A stretch of 64,000 nucleotides of DNA from Mucilaginibacter sp. KACC 22773 (GCF_028736215.1 NZ_CP117883.1:4960001-5024000), one strand, 5' to 3'; numbered from the stretch's first letter, positions 52,054-60,960 are shown. Translations and numbers: made by a program. Notes: a model not told the origin generated them from the sequence alone.

Positions 52054-52821
52054 TCACACCGCCTTCTGCGTTGCCAGTTTCTTCAACTCATCCTTGGTTT
52101 TGGCAAACCAAACTTTATTGGTTTTGCGTTCCATGGCGCTTAGCTGGCGTTCTTCGTTCAGGATATCGGCAAAAACCTGGTAGGCATCGTCGGGGCGATT
52201 TTGCCTTATAAGGAACAACCCGTACTGATAGCGGGGCTCAAAGTACGAGTAGCGGCCCTTCATCGCCTTAAATTCCTTTTCGGCTAAATCAACCTGGCCC
52301 GTGTTTTCCAGGGCTTCAGCGTACTTCATATGCGCTTTTGAGCGGGCAAACTGGGGTAGCTTATAAATTTTCTGCGCTATCGGGATAATCTCCTGGTAAC
52401 GCTCCTGCTCGTAGTAGGCAATAATTAATTGGGCAAGTACATGTTCATTCTCGGCGAAGGCACCGGTTAGGCTGGCCTGGTATATTTCAACTGCTTTATC
52501 GGTAAAGCCGGCTTCCAGGTAGGCATCGGCCAGTTTTACTTTGTTTGCAAAGGTATCGGTAAAGCGCAACTCATCTTCCAGCCGTTTTAGTTTTACACCG
52601 GGGTTAAGTACAGCGCCCACATCCACTTTAGGTATACGGATGGAATGGCGGTTGGTTAAAATTTCCTTATAAATATAAATAAGGCAACCCAAAACAGGGA
52701 TAACAATAAGTATCCAAAGCCATTGTTGTTGAGTACCCCTGCGCAGGCAATGAATAATACAAAAGGCTTCTAAAATAAGTACCAAATAATAATAGCTGCC
52801 GCCGCCAAAAAGCATATTCAT
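52054..52821 (-). CDS. Membrane-anchored TPR protein
   Basis: 255 residues from the ATG at 52821 (MNMLFGGGSYYYLVLILEAF); a frame from 52875 gives 18 unlikely residues. Two N-terminal helices with GTQQQWLWILIVIPVLGCLIYIY resemble the PLDc_N/cardiolipin synthase N-terminal module. A soluble part follows with about five TPR-like helix pairs (KVKLADAYLEAGFTDKAVEIYQ, AQLIIAYYEQERYQEIIPIAQ, AHMKYAEALENTGQVDLAEKEF). It probably scaffolds proteins at the inner membrane. No partner gene is adjacent. Confidence 0.78.
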   Translation of the reverse strand: MNMLFGGGSYYYLVLILEAFCIIHCLRRGTQQQWLWILIVIPVLGCLIYIYKEILTNRHSIRIPKVDVGAVLNPGVKLKRLEDELRFTDTFANKVKLADAYLEAGFTDKAVEIYQASLTGAFAENEHVLAQLIIAYYEQERYQEIIPIAQKIYKLPQFARSKAHMKYAEALENTGQVDLAEKEFKAMKGRYSYFEPRYQYGLFLIRQNRPDDAYQVFADILNEERQLSAMERKTNKVWFAKTKDELKKLATQKAV

Positions 52822-53335
52822 ATTGCAAAAGGTATTAGAGTTGTAGTTATCCTCAAAAATAAAAAATTGCAGCATTTAATGGCATCATTTTAAGTTAAAA
52901 TAATGCTTTTGGGGTTTCAGCCCACATGTTTACAAATAATGCCTATTGCAGTTGATTATCAGGCGGCTCGCCATTATAGTGCCGATGCGAAACTAATTTG
53001 AACAACGTTCGCGGCAATGCTGTAGCCGTGGATTGCTGAGATATTCAAAAGCGGAAACAAAAACCCTATTTCAGTTTGATGCCCCGCCTGCTGAATATGG
53101 GACAGCAGCAGGTGATATAACCAAATTTGTTAAATCCTTTGCCTGCTTTTTTAATATTAAATTCACAAACAATACGATTTATTTATGTCAATAATCTTTT
53201 TTAACACATGTTGATAATCTGGTAAATAGAGTTTATTAGCATAGTAAAATAATATTTTTTTGTTTATTATTATTTAAAAATAGTTCATACATTAGTATCA
53301 CCAATTTACATAAACCTACTATCAAAAACAGTATT
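52822..53335. other. Gap of 514 bases, no feature supported
   Basis: The part nearest the TPR gene has mixed composition, and the last 200 bases before the decarboxylase gene are very A/T-rich. No ORF over 25 codons, hairpin repeat or clear promoter could be supported. The promoter of the gene at 53336 should be in the A/T-rich part. Confidence 0.4.
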
Positions 53336-54646
53336 ATGAGCACATTAACCACAACCTCGTACGACGTAATTCAGGAACTCCAAACCCAGATCAATGATGA
53401 CAGCGACTTTGCAAACGCGCTAACCATTTCGTTAGTGTCGGCAAATAATTTGGCTATTGCCAACCTCGATCCTGATTTGTACAATGCACTCAATGATTTA
53501 TACTCGGGCTTTGGGTGGCCTACTATCCCCGGCGATTATATTACCTACCTGACGCTTTTTTCAGAAGTAATACCCAGCGAAAACACCGGCATTTATGATC
53601 CCTGGGAAAATACACCCGGGCAAAACGGCTATAGCCAGGAGATATACGACCGCCTGTGCCAATTTTACTGGCTGGTAGACCAGGGTGCATCCGGTGTTAC
53701 CTTGCAGAACTACCAGAGCCCCATTAATGAGTTTACGTTTGCAGGCTGGCTTGACGAGTATGCTACAGCCTGGGGCAGCTTTTTAGATACACCTGCTTCG
53801 CTTACACCAGAAGCACTTCAATCGTACTGGAACGATCCGGAATATAACCTGCCCGACTATGCTAACGACTCGCCTAACTGGGTTTCATTCAACACCTTTT
53901 TTTACAGGCAACTTAATTCAACACAGCCCGATGGCTCGCCTATGCGCCCGGTTGCCAACCCCTATGACAATACCATTATTTGCTCACCGGCCGATTGTAC
54001 TTTCAAAGCATATTACCAGATTGACCAGGACGGGAATGTGATTGATAGCGATGGGAATTTCACAACAGTTACCTTAAAGCAAACACATACCATAGGCAAT
54101 ATCAACGATTTACTTGGCGAAGCGGGGAGCCAGTATGCCGCCAATTTTTATAACGGCACTTTTGTTCATTATTTTTTAAGCCCGTTTGACTATCACCGCT
54201 TTCATACACCGGTGAGTGGCACCGTTCTTGACCTGGTAGCAGTACCCGGTAATGTATACCTTGCTGTTAATATAACCGATAACCAGTTTGATGCCCCCGA
54301 CGCAGCCGAAGATGGATATGAGTTTACCCAAGCCAGGGGCGTATTGGTAATTGACACCAGCACAAGCGGATCTGACGTTGGCCTGGTTGCTACCATACCT
54401 ATCGGGATGGCGCAGGTATCGTCAGTTAATATGTACACAGATACCCTGCAGGGGCAACAAGTAGATAAAGGACAAGAGTTTGGCTATTTTGCCTTTGGAG
54501 GATCAGATATTATTATGCTTTTTGAACCACCTCTTGACGACCTTAAGTTTATCACAGATGTAGCAAACGCCCAGGAACCATCAAGCTATCAGGATGCTAA
54601 TGCATTTCACTTCAGATATGGACAGCCTTCTGTTATTATTGTATGA
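53336..54646 (+). CDS. Phosphatidylserine decarboxylase-family enzyme, soluble PsiD-like type
   Basis: 436 residues with no membrane segment. The N-terminal 190 residues are an extra helical domain, as in fungal and bacterial PSD-related proteins (WVSFNTFFYRQLN ends it). The catalytic part has SPADC with Asp220, YHRFHTPVSG with His287 and His289, and KGQEFGYFAFGGSDIIMLFEP, where Ser390 sits in GGSD in place of the classical LGST. In this family the chain cuts itself before that Ser to make a pyruvoyl group. GGS-type members include the tryptophan decarboxylase PsiD of psilocybin synthesis, so the substrate here may be a free amino acid. That is inference. No obvious partner gene. Confidence 0.85.
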   Translation: MSTLTTTSYDVIQELQTQINDDSDFANALTISLVSANNLAIANLDPDLYNALNDLYSGFGWPTIPGDYITYLTLFSEVIPSENTGIYDPWENTPGQNGYSQEIYDRLCQFYWLVDQGASGVTLQNYQSPINEFTFAGWLDEYATAWGSFLDTPASLTPEALQSYWNDPEYNLPDYANDSPNWVSFNTFFYRQLNSTQPDGSPMRPVANPYDNTIICSPADCTFKAYYQIDQDGNVIDSDGNFTTVTLKQTHTIGNINDLLGEAGSQYAANFYNGTFVHYFLSPFDYHRFHTPVSGTVLDLVAVPGNVYLAVNITDNQFDAPDAAEDGYEFTQARGVLVIDTSTSGSDVGLVATIPIGMAQVSSVNMYTDTLQGQQVDKGQEFGYFAFGGSDIIMLFEPPLDDLKFITDVANAQEPSSYQDANAFHFRYGQPSVIIV

Positions 54647-54686
54647 TAAATTAACAGGGAGATTTTCGGCGGAATCAATAATTAAA

Positions 54687-54719
54687 AAAGGCGATCAGTA
54701 TTTTCACCTGATCGCCTTT
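54687..54719 (+). terminator. Strong bidirectional intrinsic terminator
   Basis: AAAGGCGATCAG (54687-54698) and CTGATCGCCTTT (54708-54719) form a perfect 12-bp stem with a 9-base loop, A-rich on the left and T-rich on the right. It separates the convergent decarboxylase and the small gene at 54819. Confidence 0.9.
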
Positions 54720-54818
54720 ATAACGTGTCTGCGATACTGTTGTTAAGATCAATACTTGGGCTAACAACAACCCAAGACTATAGCCGGATACTATTTTTGA
54801 CGATGTTTCATATCACAC

Positions 54819-55148
54819 CTACCATTCCTCGCGCCACTCTTCGGTTACGTCACCATCATAGAACAATCCGGCTGCTTCGGCTGCCTTTTGGATAAATTCG
54901 GCCAGGTCTTCGCGCTCCATGGTTTCAATAAAGTAGTCATGATCAATATTCAGCTGATCGAAGCCTTTTACAACGGCTTCAATAGCTTTCCAGATAGTTC
55001 GTTCATTGGTGGCACCCTGTAAGGCGGCAATATAATTATCCAGCAATACATCGGCTGTTACAATTGCCTCTTCGGTAAAAAATTCGCTGCCGTCATCTAA
55101 TTGCGCTTTCCAACCTACTGTCGGCCTTGGGGTTTTTATCGGTTCCAT
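54819..55148 (-). CDS. Acidic hypothetical protein
   Basis: 109 residues, all-helical and acidic: PRPTVGWKAQLDDGSEFFTEEAIVTADVLLDNYIAALQGATNERTIWKAIEAVVKGFDQLN... EWREEW. The layout of two or three helices with a conserved W is like small Bacteroidota proteins of no known role. No family name can be given with confidence. The call as a gene rests on codon use and the terminator placed after its end. Confidence 0.6.
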   Translation of the reverse strand: MEPIKTPRPTVGWKAQLDDGSEFFTEEAIVTADVLLDNYIAALQGATNERTIWKAIEAVVKGFDQLNIDHDYFIETMEREDLAEFIQKAAEAAGLFYDGDVTEEWREEW

Positions 55149-55587
55149 AAGGTTTTGTGGATTTATATGGCCTAAGGTAGTTTAATGAAAGTACTTTTGC
55201 AAAACATAATGTAACCGGCCATGTAGGAATGATAAAGCAAGGAACAAGTACAAGTGGTTGTAGCCAAACCTGTTCTTTTGCAATAAGGATAGCAATGAAT
55301 ACCGGCCAATAGCGGCATAAGTGCCGGCCGCGCCTAAGGCCTTGCGGGCGTATAAACGGATAGCCTGGCCCGGGCCAACTTCTACCCCGCTGGGTCGGGA
55401 TTGCCATGCCCCTGTTTGCAATCGAAATCTCCAGTTTATTTTGGGCTTTCCCTCTGCTTAAACATTAATAAATTTTATTAGTAACAATACAAACAAGTAA
55501 CAGTCAAAAGCACATTAATACAGATTACCATAACCTGCAAGTTTTGCTGAATTATTATTAAAAATTACCCCATTAATAACACCTATC
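55149..55587. other. Gap of 439 bases with a G+C-rich repeat-like patch
   Basis: Bases 55290-55410 are far more G+C-rich than the flanks, with GCGGGCG, GGCCCGGGCC (a 10-bp palindrome at 55369-55378) and CGCTGGGTCGGG. The words recall dispersed repeats of the family found elsewhere in Bacteroidota. Two minus-strand frames (55093-55407, 55182-55421) cross it in different registers and are not believable genes. The last 130 bases are A/T-rich and may hold the promoter of the DUF4342 gene. Confidence 0.5.
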
Positions 55588-55863
55588 ATGGCCACAAAAG
55601 AATCATTCTCTATAAACGGAGACATCCTGCTTAAAAAAGTAAAAGACCTTATTGCCGAAGGCAACATCAGAAAAATAACAATAACCGATCATTCAGGCAA
55701 AGAACTGATGACTTTCCCTTTGGCGGTAGGCCTTGTGGGCATTTTCCTGGCGCCTGTATTGGCGGCAGTTGGCGCAGTAGCCGCTTTAGTTGGCGAGTGT
55801 ACCATCACTGTTGAGCGGGAAGAGCCTAAACAACCAGAAGCGGAAGAAAAAGAAGAAATATAA
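55588..55863 (+). CDS. DUF4342 domain protein
   Basis: 91 residues: SFSINGDILLKKVKDLIAEGNIRKITITDHSGKELMTFPLAVGLVGIFLAPVLAAVGAVAALVGECTITVER, which is the DUF4342 pattern of an N-terminal helix, short strands and a hydrophobic Ala/Val/Gly-rich hairpin. It probably associates with the membrane. The function is not known. A short inverted repeat follows 9 bases later. Confidence 0.83.
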   Translation: MATKESFSINGDILLKKVKDLIAEGNIRKITITDHSGKELMTFPLAVGLVGIFLAPVLAAVGAVAALVGECTITVEREEPKQPEAEEKEEI

Positions 55864-55871
55864 TATACTAT

Positions 55872-55932
55872 CGCAATTTGGCGGTGAAAAAACCCGACAG
55901 GCCTGCACCCTATATTTCGTCGCCAGATTGCG
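55872..55932. repeat. Inverted repeat downstream of DUF4342
   Basis: CGCAATTTGGCG (55872-55883) and CGCCAGATTGCG (55921-55932) are complementary at 11 of 12 positions, 37 bases apart. It lies between convergent genes. Confidence 0.65.
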
Positions 55933-55999
55933 TTAACTGCCTTACGTTCGATTATATTCAAGCCCATTCGTTTCAAACACGGAGGCCACATGTTATAAC

Positions 56000-56392
56000 C
56001 TACTTTATATTACCCGTACTTTTAAGCGCCCAGTACACCAGCACAGGCTGAAAAAACAGCCTTGCAAACCGTTTACCATCGGTATCTAATCCAAAAGCAC
56101 TGCGTTTATTTACATATTGCGATATATTACCGGGGAATATCGCTGTAAAAAATGTGGCCGCGATTTTACCTGTAGTTGCTTTGTATTTTTCGGGAGCAAG
56201 TACCAATGCAGTTCCCAAGGTTATCTCGGCTATGCCGGAGTATACCACAGTATCGTCTGTTTTTAAAGGCACCCAGTCGGGTACTTGTGCCTTAAAATCT
56301 TTACGCGCAAATGTAAGGTGACTGATGCCAGCCATTATTAAACCTACCCCTAATAATACCCGGGCGGCTGTTTTTATGTTTTCGTCTTTCAC
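56000..56392 (-). CDS. DoxX-like membrane protein
   Basis: 130 residues with four helices: AARVLLGVGLIMAGISHLTFARKDFKAQVPDWVPL, DTVVYSGIAEITLGTALVL, KIAATFFTAIFPGNISQYVN, and RLFFQPVLVYWALKST. The helix pattern with GISHL and EITLG matches the DoxX-like/DUF417-like group. Role unknown; a different DoxX gene lies at 16634. Single gene. Confidence 0.78.
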   Translation of the reverse strand: MKDENIKTAARVLLGVGLIMAGISHLTFARKDFKAQVPDWVPLKTDDTVVYSGIAEITLGTALVLAPEKYKATTGKIAATFFTAIFPGNISQYVNKRSAFGLDTDGKRFARLFFQPVLVYWALKSTGNIK

Positions 56393-56552
56393 GGTAGTTT
56401 ATTTACAATTTGGTTTAACGATACAAATACCATTCCATGTATAAAAATCGCCGGCCGGTAATTGCGGTCGCAGTAAAAAGCGATTTTTATATACCGTTGA
56501 AACCGAATTCTTCAACAGTCATTTTAACTTGACAGTTTGATGTTAAATCTCT

Positions 56553-57713
56553 TTACACAATGGCTTTCACTCCCGGCACCTTAACTAACACCGCTGCCAG
56601 CAAAAAGGAACCAACAACAGCTCCTGGAGCAACAACTAACAACTTAAAGGCCGGATCGACAGCCCATGGTTTCAGCAACACCGATAACGATATCAATACC
56701 AGCGGGTGAAAAATATAAACGCAGAAAGTTAAGCGGGAGAGCTTTTTAAAAAAAACGGATTGATTGTTCCACCTTTGGCGGGCTATACCCAACAGGGCAA
56801 CGATGATAAAAATACCTGTAAATTGTTCCCAAAAGGCATACATTAATGATTGCCAGCTGCCATGCCCGTTAAGGGTTTCGATTGGGCTTTGGGTTATAGT
56901 TACCACTGCGTACAATACAGGGAACAATACAACTATCATGGCCAACGCCACTATAGCAAAACTTTTACCCAATTGATAGTTTACATTATTCAACCATCTC
57001 CCCCGCGAAGCTATAATACCTAAAGCAAACAAAGCCACATACTGCGCAAAATGCCCTAACTGGAAACCAACCGGTTTCAAGATCCAACCTACGGGGAAAA
57101 CCCATCGGACAAAGTAGCTCGCAAGTGCCAGCGCGGCGGTAAATAAAATAATCTTCCGGCCACCTGGCGGCATTGGGTTTACTACACCTGGCTTTTTATC
57201 AAACCAAAATCTTACTACTACATACAACACGCTGAATAACAATAAAGCCGCTACAAACCACAGCACCCCAAAATTTATCCAGGGATGAAAGCCGCTCAAA
57301 AATTGCAGATAAGTAATGTTGTTCCCCTGGGCAAATCTATAAACAAGGTAACTTAAAACCGGCGAAAGTATAAACGAATAAAATATCAGCGGGATACCAA
57401 GGCGTTTCAATCTGTCGCCCAAAAACTTCAGAGTGCCCTTTTTATTATATGACGATTCGGTAAAGTATGCCGAAAGGAAAAAGAAGAAGCCCATGAAAAA
57501 CGCCTGGTTGGTGGCTACAAACAACGTCATGGGGATAAGCGCCGCCTTAAGCGTGGTTTTTTCGGTAAGATACCAGCCTCCGGGCGCTCCATACGTAATA
57601 AATGCATGATGCATGATCACCAATACAGTAAGCACTACCTTTAAATTATCTACATAGCCGATTTTGGCGCTGTTGCTATTTGCTGTCGCAGGGATACCAG
57701 TTTCTGTTTGCAT
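56553..57713 (-). CDS. Acyltransferase 3 family membrane protein (OpgC/MdoC-like)
   Basis: 386 residues from the ATG at 57713 (MQTETGIPATANSNSAKIGYVDNLK), with another ATG at 57731 possible. There are ten or more helices. The N-terminal IGYVDNLKVVLTVLVIMHHAFITYG holds the family's His pair, and FFFLSAYFTESSYNKKGTLKFLGDRLKRLGIPLIFYSFI is diagnostic. It uses an acyl donor to modify sugars or glucans in the periplasm or exopolysaccharide. The substrate is unknown. Single gene. Confidence 0.87.
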   Translation of the reverse strand: MQTETGIPATANSNSAKIGYVDNLKVVLTVLVIMHHAFITYGAPGGWYLTEKTTLKAALIPMTLFVATNQAFFMGFFFFLSAYFTESSYNKKGTLKFLGDRLKRLGIPLIFYSFILSPVLSYLVYRFAQGNNITYLQFLSGFHPWINFGVLWFVAALLLFSVLYVVVRFWFDKKPGVVNPMPPGGRKIILFTAALALASYFVRWVFPVGWILKPVGFQLGHFAQYVALFALGIIASRGRWLNNVNYQLGKSFAIVALAMIVVLFPVLYAVVTITQSPIETLNGHGSWQSLMYAFWEQFTGIFIIVALLGIARQRWNNQSVFFKKLSRLTFCVYIFHPLVLISLSVLLKPWAVDPAFKLLVVAPGAVVGSFLLAAVLVKVPGVKAIV

Positions 57714-57869
57714 AAGGTTGTCGATAAACAATATTGTAAAACAGACGGCAATTTTGCCCCCTTGTTACAGCACACTGCAAAATTATCTGCCTTTATTTTT
57801 TAATCTGAATGGCTAATAATGCACTTTTGCCATCATAATAAACATCATAACGATCAACATTTTATCCTC

Positions 57870-58352
57870 ATGGAAATAAGGCCGGCTACAAAACAAGATT
57901 ACGACTCGATTTGGGAAATATTCTCGAACGTTACACAAAGCGGCGATACCTACGCATTTGACCCGGAAACCCCAAAGGCCGATTTGGACAAATATTGGTT
58001 TGGCAGCTCTATTGAAACGTTTGTTGCCGAAGAAGATGGCAAAATACTGGGCACCTATATATTAAAACCCAACCAGCCGGGCCTGGGCAGCCACGTTGCC
58101 AATTGCGGCTACATGGTGCATCCCGATACCCGCGGTAAAGGTGTGGGCAGTCAATTGTGCCTGCACTCGCTTGAAAAAGCTAAAGAACAAGGTTACCAGG
58201 GCATGCAGTTTAACTTTGTGGTTTCAACTAACGAAAAAGCCGTAAAGCTTTGGCAAAAATATGGCTTCGCCATCATCGGAACCACTCCCGGCGGATTCAG
58301 GCACCGACAACTGGGGTTTGTAGATACTTATATCATGTACAGAAACCTGTAA
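57870..58352 (+). CDS. GNAT family N-acetyltransferase
   Basis: 160 residues from the ATG at 57870 (MEIRPATKQDYDSIW). Motif A is VHPDTRGKGVGSQLCLHSLEKAKEQGY (the acetyl-CoA loop R-G-x-G-x-G), followed by VSTNEKAVKLWQKYGFAIIGTTPGGFRH, as in RimJ/RimL and PhiN1-like enzymes. The target is unknown. An earlier in-frame start at 57819 would add His-rich residues that do not look coding. Confidence 0.9.
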   Translation: MEIRPATKQDYDSIWEIFSNVTQSGDTYAFDPETPKADLDKYWFGSSIETFVAEEDGKILGTYILKPNQPGLGSHVANCGYMVHPDTRGKGVGSQLCLHSLEKAKEQGYQGMQFNFVVSTNEKAVKLWQKYGFAIIGTTPGGFRHRQLGFVDTYIMYRNL

Positions 58353-58359
58353 GTTAAAC

Positions 58360-59097
58360 TTATTGCTTGCCCAAAACGGGCGGCGAAGCGCCCAGGTTGG
58401 TATTCCTTTTATCTGCCGGGATCTTTAAAAACGCTTTGTAACTGGTATCCAGATAACTAACAAGGTTAAAAGCAGCACTAAAATAGTATTTTGTTGATGG
58501 GGTATACAGGATCAGAAAATCATCCATGTCCTTATCTTTCAGAGGCAGGTACTTAGCCATATTTTCGGCGTTAAAAACCTTAGCTATTTCATCCTGTTGC
58601 TGCTGGTCTTTTAAAAAAGCGGCTTGCTTAGCTTTTCGTTTTTCATCCTTTTTAAAATAATGTAACCGTATAGCTACGCCGCCTTTATAATATCCGGTTT
58701 TTGCATCGCGCTGGTACACTATCGTTTGGTTATGAAAATCTGGCGATTGAAACGAGCCTGTGTGCTTGGCTTCGGTTGCCGTAACGTTAACCTGGTTAAG
58801 CATGTTATGCTGCGGTATCAGAAAAATCTCCATTGGCTTATTGCCGGTAAGCAATACGGTATCGGCCCGGTAAAAACTGCTGCTAAATACCAGTACCTCG
58901 CCTATTTTCCCTTCAATATTAAATAGGCCACTTTTATCGGTAATGAAAACCTTGTGCGTGCCCATGTTTTCAACCTTAACGCCTTGTAGCGTTACACGTG
59001 TTTTGTTTTCAAACACAACCCCGGTTTGGATAGTTTGCCCAAGCGCTAATGCCGGAATTGAGCCGCTCAGTAGTAATAAAAGTAGATGTTTAAGCAT
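58360..59097 (-). CDS. CarboxypepD_reg-like domain exported protein
   Basis: 245 residues from the ATG at 59097 (MLKHLLLLLLSGSIPALALGQ), which starts a good signal peptide; a frame from 59163 would put 22 charged residues in front. A CarboxypepD_reg-like domain follows (TGVVFENKTRVTLQGVKVENMGTHKVFITDKSGLFNIEGKIGEVLVFSS, IEIFLIPQHNMLNQVNVTA). The rest is a charged helical part. A related but longer protein is at 29082-30272. It ends 7 bases from the convergent GNAT gene. Confidence 0.78.
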   Translation of the reverse strand: MLKHLLLLLLSGSIPALALGQTIQTGVVFENKTRVTLQGVKVENMGTHKVFITDKSGLFNIEGKIGEVLVFSSSFYRADTVLLTGNKPMEIFLIPQHNMLNQVNVTATEAKHTGSFQSPDFHNQTIVYQRDAKTGYYKGGVAIRLHYFKKDEKRKAKQAAFLKDQQQQDEIAKVFNAENMAKYLPLKDKDMDDFLILYTPSTKYYFSAAFNLVSYLDTSYKAFLKIPADKRNTNLGASPPVLGKQ

Positions 59098-59254
59098 GTT
59101 TAAAAATAAACATAAATCCGATCTGTAACTGTAACGAAATTGCATTTTAACTAAAATTAACATTTAAACGTAATTACATATACATCAGATACTTAAAGGT
59201 TGTTATCTTAAAAAAAGATAATTTTTTAACTACATTTTAATTTAAAAAAGTATC

Positions 59255-59262
59255 TATATTTG
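59255..59262 (+). promoter_or_regulatory. Possible -7 box before the gene at 59298
   Basis: TATATTTG fits TAnnTTTG and would give a transcript start near 59269, 29 bases before the TTG. No clear -33 TTTG box is seen, so confidence is low. Confidence 0.35.
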
Positions 59263-59297
59263 GTTCCAGTTTTAACCAAATACCTCCTGATCTTATT

Positions 59298-59741
59298 TTG
59301 AATATACTGTTACAAAGTTCGGAAACCCTGAGCGGGGGCGAATTGTTAGCTGTGCATAAATTCGCAGTCACGCTATCGGAGCCCATTTTTAGAGTTGGTA
59401 AAACCAGTTTTAAAAGCACTTGGTTTGCTAAAGTAAACGACCTATTACAGCAGCTAAAACTCAACATGGAGCATATCGCTCAAAGCATGCCCTTTGCTGC
59501 GCCATCAAATGCCCGGAGCGAAATTGAACAGGCACAAAACAATTTCAATTTATATAAAACCCATCTGCCCCAAAGTGGCACAAGGTTGCACAGTTACGCG
59601 GAATTTAACAGCAATAAAACATACTACAACAAACATCAATATATAGCTGTGCAGGCCGGCACTACAATTACAAAAATTGAAGACCTGGCTGAATCAAATA
59701 GAAATAATACCAACTCATTGGTATATGGTGATGTTGGCTGA
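59298..59741 (+). CDS. Hypothetical protein with TTG start
   Basis: 147 residues, mostly helical at the N-terminal half with polar ends (HIAQSMPFAAPSNARSEIEQAQNNFNLYKTHLPQ). The frame is open back to a stop at 59238 but has no ATG before 59466, so TTG at 59298 is the only sensible start; a TATATTTG box sits 36 bases before it. No family is recognised, and it could be a remnant. It precedes a membrane protein gene by 30 bases. Confidence 0.45.
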   Translation: MNILLQSSETLSGGELLAVHKFAVTLSEPIFRVGKTSFKSTWFAKVNDLLQQLKLNMEHIAQSMPFAAPSNARSEIEQAQNNFNLYKTHLPQSGTRLHSYAEFNSNKTYYNKHQYIAVQAGTTITKIEDLAESNRNNTNSLVYGDVG

Positions 59742-59771
59742 TGTAATATATTTACGCTCCTTACCTTTATT

Positions 59772-60530
59772 ATGGACCAACTTGTTAATGTCAACTCATT
59801 TGAGTACAAGTACGAACGACTTGAAAGCTCAGAACTTATCGCTATCATACGCAATTCAAGAAATTTTCAGCCTCTTGCTGTTGAAACTGCGTACATCGAA
59901 CTTCAGCGCAGGGCCTTGCCACCCGAACAACTTAAAGAAATAAATGACGAATTTAATTTTTACCTGAAGCGAAAAGTCACCAAACAAACGCAGGAGTTAA
60001 ATTCGCCCAAGCCTCAGCAAGCAAAAAAAGCGCCCGTAAATCAGCAGTTTTTTTCGGCCAAGCGGGTAATCGGCATTGTTTCGTTAACAGTTTTGGCAGT
60101 GTATTTTATCACACTCGCCGAGGGTGATACCGCCGTTTTACGCATGATTACCGAATCAAGCTCATATCGCCCATCTTTTTTGTTTGTAGTAATACCTTAT
60201 TTAATGTTGCCACTGGGCGCCATTGGTTTTGGTTTAAGAAAACAACTTGGGTGGATAATGCTGTCCTGGGCAGTAATGTATAACGCGCTTAAACAGGCAT
60301 ATTTTTTAAAAAAGGACCTGGATATTAAATTAAATGACCGCTATGCCGATATCATATCAACAGACGAAGTTATCCGGAACCTCATTGTTATCAGTTTTTT
60401 TGTACTGATATCTGTAATAGTTTGCCTGCCCGGCATCCGCGCCAAAATGAAAACCAGCATACTAACCATGGTACTAACGATGGTTGCTGCAGTTGGCTTT
60501 TTAGCATTGCAAGTGATGAAGGTTATTTAG
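59772..60530 (+). CDS. Membrane protein with N-terminal helical module
   Basis: 252 residues. The N-terminus (YERLESSELIAIIRNSRNFQPLAVETAYIELQRRAL) is the same type of short helical module as in the protein at 40152, followed by a Lys/Gln linker and four membrane helices (about 97-115, 137-158, 161-178 and 205-250). I can offer no function. The module occurs in many Bacteroidota proteins joined to zinc ribbons or helices. The 7-bp tandem array starts 17 bases after its stop. Confidence 0.65.
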   Translation: MDQLVNVNSFEYKYERLESSELIAIIRNSRNFQPLAVETAYIELQRRALPPEQLKEINDEFNFYLKRKVTKQTQELNSPKPQQAKKAPVNQQFFSAKRVIGIVSLTVLAVYFITLAEGDTAVLRMITESSSYRPSFLFVVIPYLMLPLGAIGFGLRKQLGWIMLSWAVMYNALKQAYFLKKDLDIKLNDRYADIISTDEVIRNLIVISFFVLISVIVCLPGIRAKMKTSILTMVLTMVAAVGFLALQVMKVI

Positions 60531-60546
60531 TTGGGTGGTGAGTAGT

Positions 60547-60746
60547 GGTCAGCGGTCAGTGGTCAGTGGTCAGTGGTCAGTGGTCAGTGGTCAGTGGTCA
60601 GTGGTCAGTGGTCAGTGGTCAGTGGTCAGTGGTCAGTGGTCAGTGGTCAGTGGTCAGTGGTCAGTGGTCAGTGGTCAGTGGTCAGTGGTCAGTGGTCAGT
60701 GGTCAGTGGTCAGTGGTCAGTGGTCAGTGGTCAGTGGTCAGTGGTC
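60547..60746. repeat. Tandem array of 7-bp GGTCAGT units
   Basis: A GGTCAGC unit (60547-60553), then 27 perfect GGTCAGT units (60554-60742) and a final GGTC (60743-60746). Because 7 is not a multiple of 3 and the unit has no stop in this direction, the plus strand is open in all three frames (SGQWSVV repeat). The array begins within a GTGAGTAGTGG-type word and is faced 215 bases later by the complementary word family at 60961-61028, so it looks like a repeat arm that expanded by slippage. Confidence 0.95.
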
Positions 60747-60748
60747 GA

Positions 60749-60794
60749 ATTAAACACAAATGGCGCACCTTTCGATGCGCCATTTGTGTTTAAT
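60749..60794. other. Perfect 19-bp hairpin directly after the 7-bp array
   Basis: ATTAAACACAAATGGCGCA (60749-60767) and its exact complement (60776-60794) around CCTTTCGA. It starts 3 bases after the array ends. The A/T-rich outer part could let it act as a terminator on either strand. 60922-60938 then carries the inverse of the word GTGCGATTCCTTCCTTG found at 34083-34099. Confidence 0.9.
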
Positions 60795-60960
60795 AATGGA
60801 TGATTTTGAAATTCATTCCCATGGAGCATATCGGAGTTATAAGCAAGGCCGGGAGGGGTTTCTCCGCACGATTTACAAATACACTGCTTTTCGCCTGATT
60901 TAACCCCTACCTTCCCTTCCCCAAGGAAGGAATCGCACAGTCCCCGCCTTTTACCAACTT

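Noticed and set aside
54761-54790. Riboswitch or RNA gene near 54.77 kb
   Set aside because: CTTGGG/CCCAAG gives only a 6-bp stem; no conserved core could be recognised.
55093-55421. Two overlapping minus-strand frames
   Set aside because: They cross a G+C-rich repeat-like patch in different registers and overlap the small gene at 54819; no domain is visible.
60547-60746. CRISPR array
   Set aside because: Units are 7 bp, directly adjacent and without spacers, and no cas gene is near. The decamer array at 30386 is rejected for the same reason.
60535-60803. Three overlapping frames with SGQWSVV repeats
   Set aside because: They are a plain result of a 7-bp unit without stops; no start signal or family, and all three frames look the same.
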